Shown one piece after another: positions 5,208 to 6,813 of a stretch of 6,813 bases of DNA (position 1 is its first letter; each line of letters opens with the position of its first letter). The DNA comes from Schleiferiaceae bacterium (GTDB taxonomy: Bacteria > Bacteroidota > Bacteroidia > Flavobacteriales > Schleiferiaceae), in contig JAKMGS010000095.1 of the NCBI GenBank assembly GCA_022424815.1, positions 1 to 6,813 on the forward strand, given 5' to 3'. The position numbers and the translations under genes were made by a program. Below the pieces are notes generated by a model, which saw only the letters and a program-made list of their open reading frames with translations, did not search any database and had not been told where the DNA came from.

Positions 5208-5220
5208 GGTCTTTGACATT
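5208..5220 (+). promoter_or_regulatory. boxA-like antitermination element in the tRNA leader
   Basis: GGTCTTTGACATT sits between the promoter and the first tRNA. It resembles the boxA of rRNA leaders (E. coli type TGCTCTTTAACA, B. subtilis type TGTTCTTTGAAA), recognised by NusB with uS10. A similar CTTTGACA string is familiar from Bacteroidota rRNA leaders. This suggests that transcription through the tRNAs is protected from premature termination. The call is from motif resemblance and position only. Confidence 0.5.
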
Positions 5221-5224
5221 AAAA

Positions 5225-5298
5225 GCCGGTATAGCTCAGTTGGCCAGAGCACGTGATTTGTAATCTCGGGGTCGTCAGTTCGAATCTGTCTACCGGCT
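5225..5298 (+). tRNA. tRNA-Thr (anticodon UGU)
   Basis: A 7-bp acceptor stem GCCGGTA/TACCGGC (5225-5231 with 5291-5297) is perfect, and the discriminator is T5298. The D arm is GCTC/GAGC (5234-5237, 5247-5250). The anticodon loop TTTGTAA (5257-5263) holds TGT at 5259-5261, reading ACA. The T loop is TTCGAAT. Two stems each contain one T-T mismatch: in the anticodon stem CGTGA/TCTCG (middle pair) and in the T stem GTCAG/CTGTC (second pair). CCA is not encoded. First in a four-tRNA cluster. Confidence 0.93.
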
Positions 5299-5307
5299 CA
5301 ATAATTT

Positions 5308-5333
5308 GCACCTATTTAAAGTGAGGTAGGTGC
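5308..5333 (+). repeat. Inverted repeat between tRNA-Thr and tRNA-Tyr
   Basis: GCACCTA (5308-5314) and TAGGTGC (5327-5333) are perfect 7-base inverted repeats around a 12-base loop. They occupy most of the only sizeable spacer in the tRNA cluster and end seven bases before the mature 5' end of tRNA-Tyr. There is no T-tract. A structure guiding tRNA precursor cleavage is plausible; this is inference. Confidence 0.45.
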
Positions 5334-5339
5334 GACACC

Positions 5340-5420
5340 GGGGGGATACTCAAGCGGCCAACGAGGACGGACTGTAAATCCGTTGGGAAACCTTCGCAGG
5401 TTCGAATCCTGCTCCCCCCA
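5340..5420 (+). tRNA. tRNA-Tyr (anticodon GUA)
   Basis: This is a class II tRNA with a long variable arm. The acceptor GGGGGGA/TCCCCCC (5340-5346 with 5413-5419) is perfect, with discriminator A5420. D stem CTC/GAG, anticodon stem ACGGA/TCCGT, and anticodon loop CTGTAAA holding GTA at 5374-5376. The variable arm is about 5384-5395, and the T arm is GCAGG-TTCGAAT-CCTGC. CCA is not encoded. Confidence 0.96.
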
Positions 5421-5425
5421 CAACC

Positions 5426-5498
5426 GCGGAAGTAGCTCAGTTGGTAGAGCATCAGCCTTCCAAGCTGAGGGTCGCGGGTTCGAATCCCGTCTTCCGCT
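5426..5498 (+). tRNA. tRNA-Gly (anticodon UCC)
   Basis: Acceptor GCGGAAG/CTTCCGC (5426-5432 with 5491-5497), D arm GCTC/GAGC, anticodon stem TCAGC/GCTGA, loop CTTCCAA with TCC at 5459-5461, T arm CGGG(T)-loop TTCGAAT. All stems pair well. The discriminator T5498 is followed by CCA (5499-5501), unlike the other three tRNAs here; this may be chance. Only five bases separate it from tRNA-Tyr, so the tRNAs must be cut from a common precursor. Confidence 0.96.
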
Positions 5499-5507
5499 CC
5501 AGGCTAA

Positions 5508-5579
5508 GCCGATGTAGCTCAGGGGTAGAGCGTTTCCTTGGTAAGGAAGAGGTCACGGGTTCAATTCCCGTCATTGGCT
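5508..5579 (+). tRNA. tRNA-Thr (anticodon GGU)
   Basis: Acceptor GCCGATG/CATTGGC (5508-5514 with 5572-5578) has one G-T wobble. D arm GCTC/GAGC has a short 7-base loop. The anticodon stem TTTCC/GGAAG closes the loop TTGGTAA with GGT at 5540-5542, reading ACC and ACU. T loop TTCAATT. Together with the UGU tRNA, the cluster supplies two threonine isoacceptors. tuf starts 52 bases downstream. Confidence 0.96.
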
Positions 5580-5631
5580 CTAAATGAAATGTGAATCTTT
5601 ACACTGTTTATATATTTAATAATCGCTAATC

Positions 5632-6813
5632 ATGGCAAAAGAGAATTTTGTACGTACCAAGCCTCACTTGAACATTGGTACAATTGGTCACGTTGACCAC
5701 GGAAAGACAACTTTGACTGCAGCCATCACTACTGTGTTGGCTAATGCTGGTTTGTCAGAATTGAGATCATTCGATTCAATTGATAACGCTCCTGAAGAAA
5801 AAGAGCGTGGTATTACTATTAACACTTCACACGTAGAGTACGAAACTGCAAATCGTCACTACGCTCACGTTGACTGTCCAGGTCACGCGGATTACGTGAA
5901 AAACATGGTAACTGGTGCTGCGCAGATGGACGGTGCTATCTTGGTAGTTGCTGCTACTGATGGTCCTATGCCACAAACTCGTGAGCACATTCTTTTGGGT
6001 CGTCAGGTAGGTATTCCACGTATCGTCGTGTTCTTGAACAAGGCTGATATGGTTGATGATGAAGAATTAATGGAATTGGTAGACATGGAAGTACGTGATC
6101 TACTTTCTTTCTACGAGTACGATGGTGATAACACTCCAGTGATCCAAGGTTCTGCCCTAGGTGGTTTGAACGGAGAGCAGAAGTGGGTTGATACTATCAT
6201 GGAATTGATGGCAGCTGTTGACGAGTGGATCGAAGAGCCAGAGCGTGATCGTGATAGGCCATTCTTGATGCCTATCGAGGATGTATTCTCTATCACTGGT
6301 CGTGGTACTGTAGCTACTGGTCGTATCGAGACTGGTATCGCAAACACTGGTGAAGCAATTGAAATCATTGGTTTCGGTGACGAAAAATTGACTTCTACAA
6401 TTACTGGTGTTGAGATGTTCCGTAAGATCTTGAGCACTGGTGAAGCTGGTGATAACGTTGGTATCCTTCTACGTGGTATCGAAAAGTCTGAAATTCGTCG
6501 TGGTATGGTAATCTGTAAGCCAGGTTCAATCACTCCTCACAAGAAGTTCAAGGCTGAGGTCTACATCTTGAAAAAAGAAGAAGGTGGTCGTCACACTCCA
6601 TTCCACAACAAATACCGTCCACAGTTCTACTTGCGTACAACTGACGTAACAGGTGAGATTCACCTTCCAGACGGTGTTGAAATGGTAATGCCAGGTGATA
6701 ACTTGAGCATCACTGTCGAGTTGATTGCAAATGTTGCTGTAAACAATGGTTTGCGTTTCGCAATTCGTGAAGGTGGTCGTACCGTAGGTGCGGGTCAAGT
6801 AACTGAGATCATC
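5632..6813 (+). CDS. tuf: Elongation factor Tu, 3' partial
   Basis: EF-Tu is the cytosolic GTPase that delivers aminoacyl-tRNA to the ribosomal A site. The window holds 394 codons with no stop and ends at VTEII; the family in Bacteroidota usually ends within one or two residues of this point, so only the tail is missing. GTPase motifs are complete: P-loop GHVDHGKT (19-26), switch I ERGITI (58-63), DCPGH (81-85), NKAD (136-139) and SAL (174-176). Domain II includes ITGRGTVATGRIETG, and domain III ends in REGGRTVGAGQVTEII. The position 138 Ala replaces the Cys of the E. coli NKCD motif, which is not expected to matter. ATG 5632 starts MAKENFVRTKPHLN, the usual N-terminus; the leader is A/T-rich with no SD. 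Codons are biased toward forms such as GGT, CGT and GCT, typical of high expression. It is probably cotranscribed with the tRNAs; a weak extra -7-like TATATTTA lies at 5611-5618. Confidence 0.98.
   Translation, partial: MAKENFVRTKPHLNIGTIGHVDHGKTTLTAAITTVLANAGLSELRSFDSIDNAPEEKERGITINTSHVEYETANRHYAHVDCPGHADYVKNMVTGAAQMDGAILVVAATDGPMPQTREHILLGRQVGIPRIVVFLNKADMVDDEELMELVDMEVRDLLSFYEYDGDNTPVIQGSALGGLNGEQKWVDTIMELMAAVDEWIEEPERDRDRPFLMPIEDVFSITGRGTVATGRIETGIANTGEAIEIIGFGDEKLTSTITGVEMFRKILSTGEAGDNVGILLRGIEKSEIRRGMVICKPGSITPHKKFKAEVYILKKEEGGRHTPFHNKYRPQFYLRTTDVTGEIHLPDGVEMVMPGDNLSITVELIANVAVNNGLRFAIREGGRTVGAGQVTEII

Noticed and set aside
5499..5501. Genomically encoded CCA on tRNA-Gly
   Set aside because: The other three tRNAs lack it, so three matching bases are probably chance.
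6111..6798. Open frames on the minus strand across tuf
   Set aside because: They are antisense to a highly conserved EF-Tu coding region, with low-complexity composition caused by tuf codon bias.

Overview
The window looks like a chromosomal segment of a Bacteroidota bacterium, most likely from the Flavobacteriia or a close relative. Four things point there. The order rpsU, tyrosine recombinase, raiA/hpf, tRNA-Thr(UGU), tRNA-Tyr, tRNA-Gly, tRNA-Thr(GGU), tuf is familiar from that phylum. Putative promoters have the Bacteroidota -7 form TAnnTTTG. Most start codons lack a Shine-Dalgarno (SD) sequence, with rpsU the striking exception. The EF-Tu and bS21 proteins read as flavobacterial types. 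Assignment below class is not possible from the window alone.

Left part (1-2772), envelope and transport. The window opens inside an RmlD-like SDR sugar-nucleotide reductase whose N-terminal nucleotide-binding motif lies outside. After a 69-bp gap with a possible promoter and a hairpin comes a LeuT/MetP-type sodium symporter of the NSS (SNF) family. Its stop codon overlaps the start of a 47-codon gene that matches the MetS small-subunit pattern, so the pair looks like a two-component amino-acid importer.

Middle part (2773-5148), a compact block on the + strand. It holds a membrane-anchored helix-hairpin-helix protein, then rpsU (bS21) with its own promoter, a near-perfect extended SD and a rho-independent terminator. 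These are followed by a complete Xer-type tyrosine recombinase and a short-form ribosome hibernation factor, closed by a second terminator.

Right part (5156-6813), the translation operon. A strong-looking Bacteroidota promoter and a boxA-like leader precede four tRNAs and tuf. The tuf gene is cut by the window end about one codon before its expected stop. Overall, translation functions (ribosomal protein, hibernation factor, tRNAs, EF-Tu) surround one DNA recombinase.

No mobile element, CRISPR array or evident foreign island was seen. The most interesting points are the SD-driven rpsU in an SD-poor genome, the small MetS-like gene, and the terminator/promoter overlap in front of the recombinase. 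Further points are the boxA-like leader and a tRNA-Thr with two U-U mismatches. No wholly unknown system is evident; most of the novelty is in regulatory detail.
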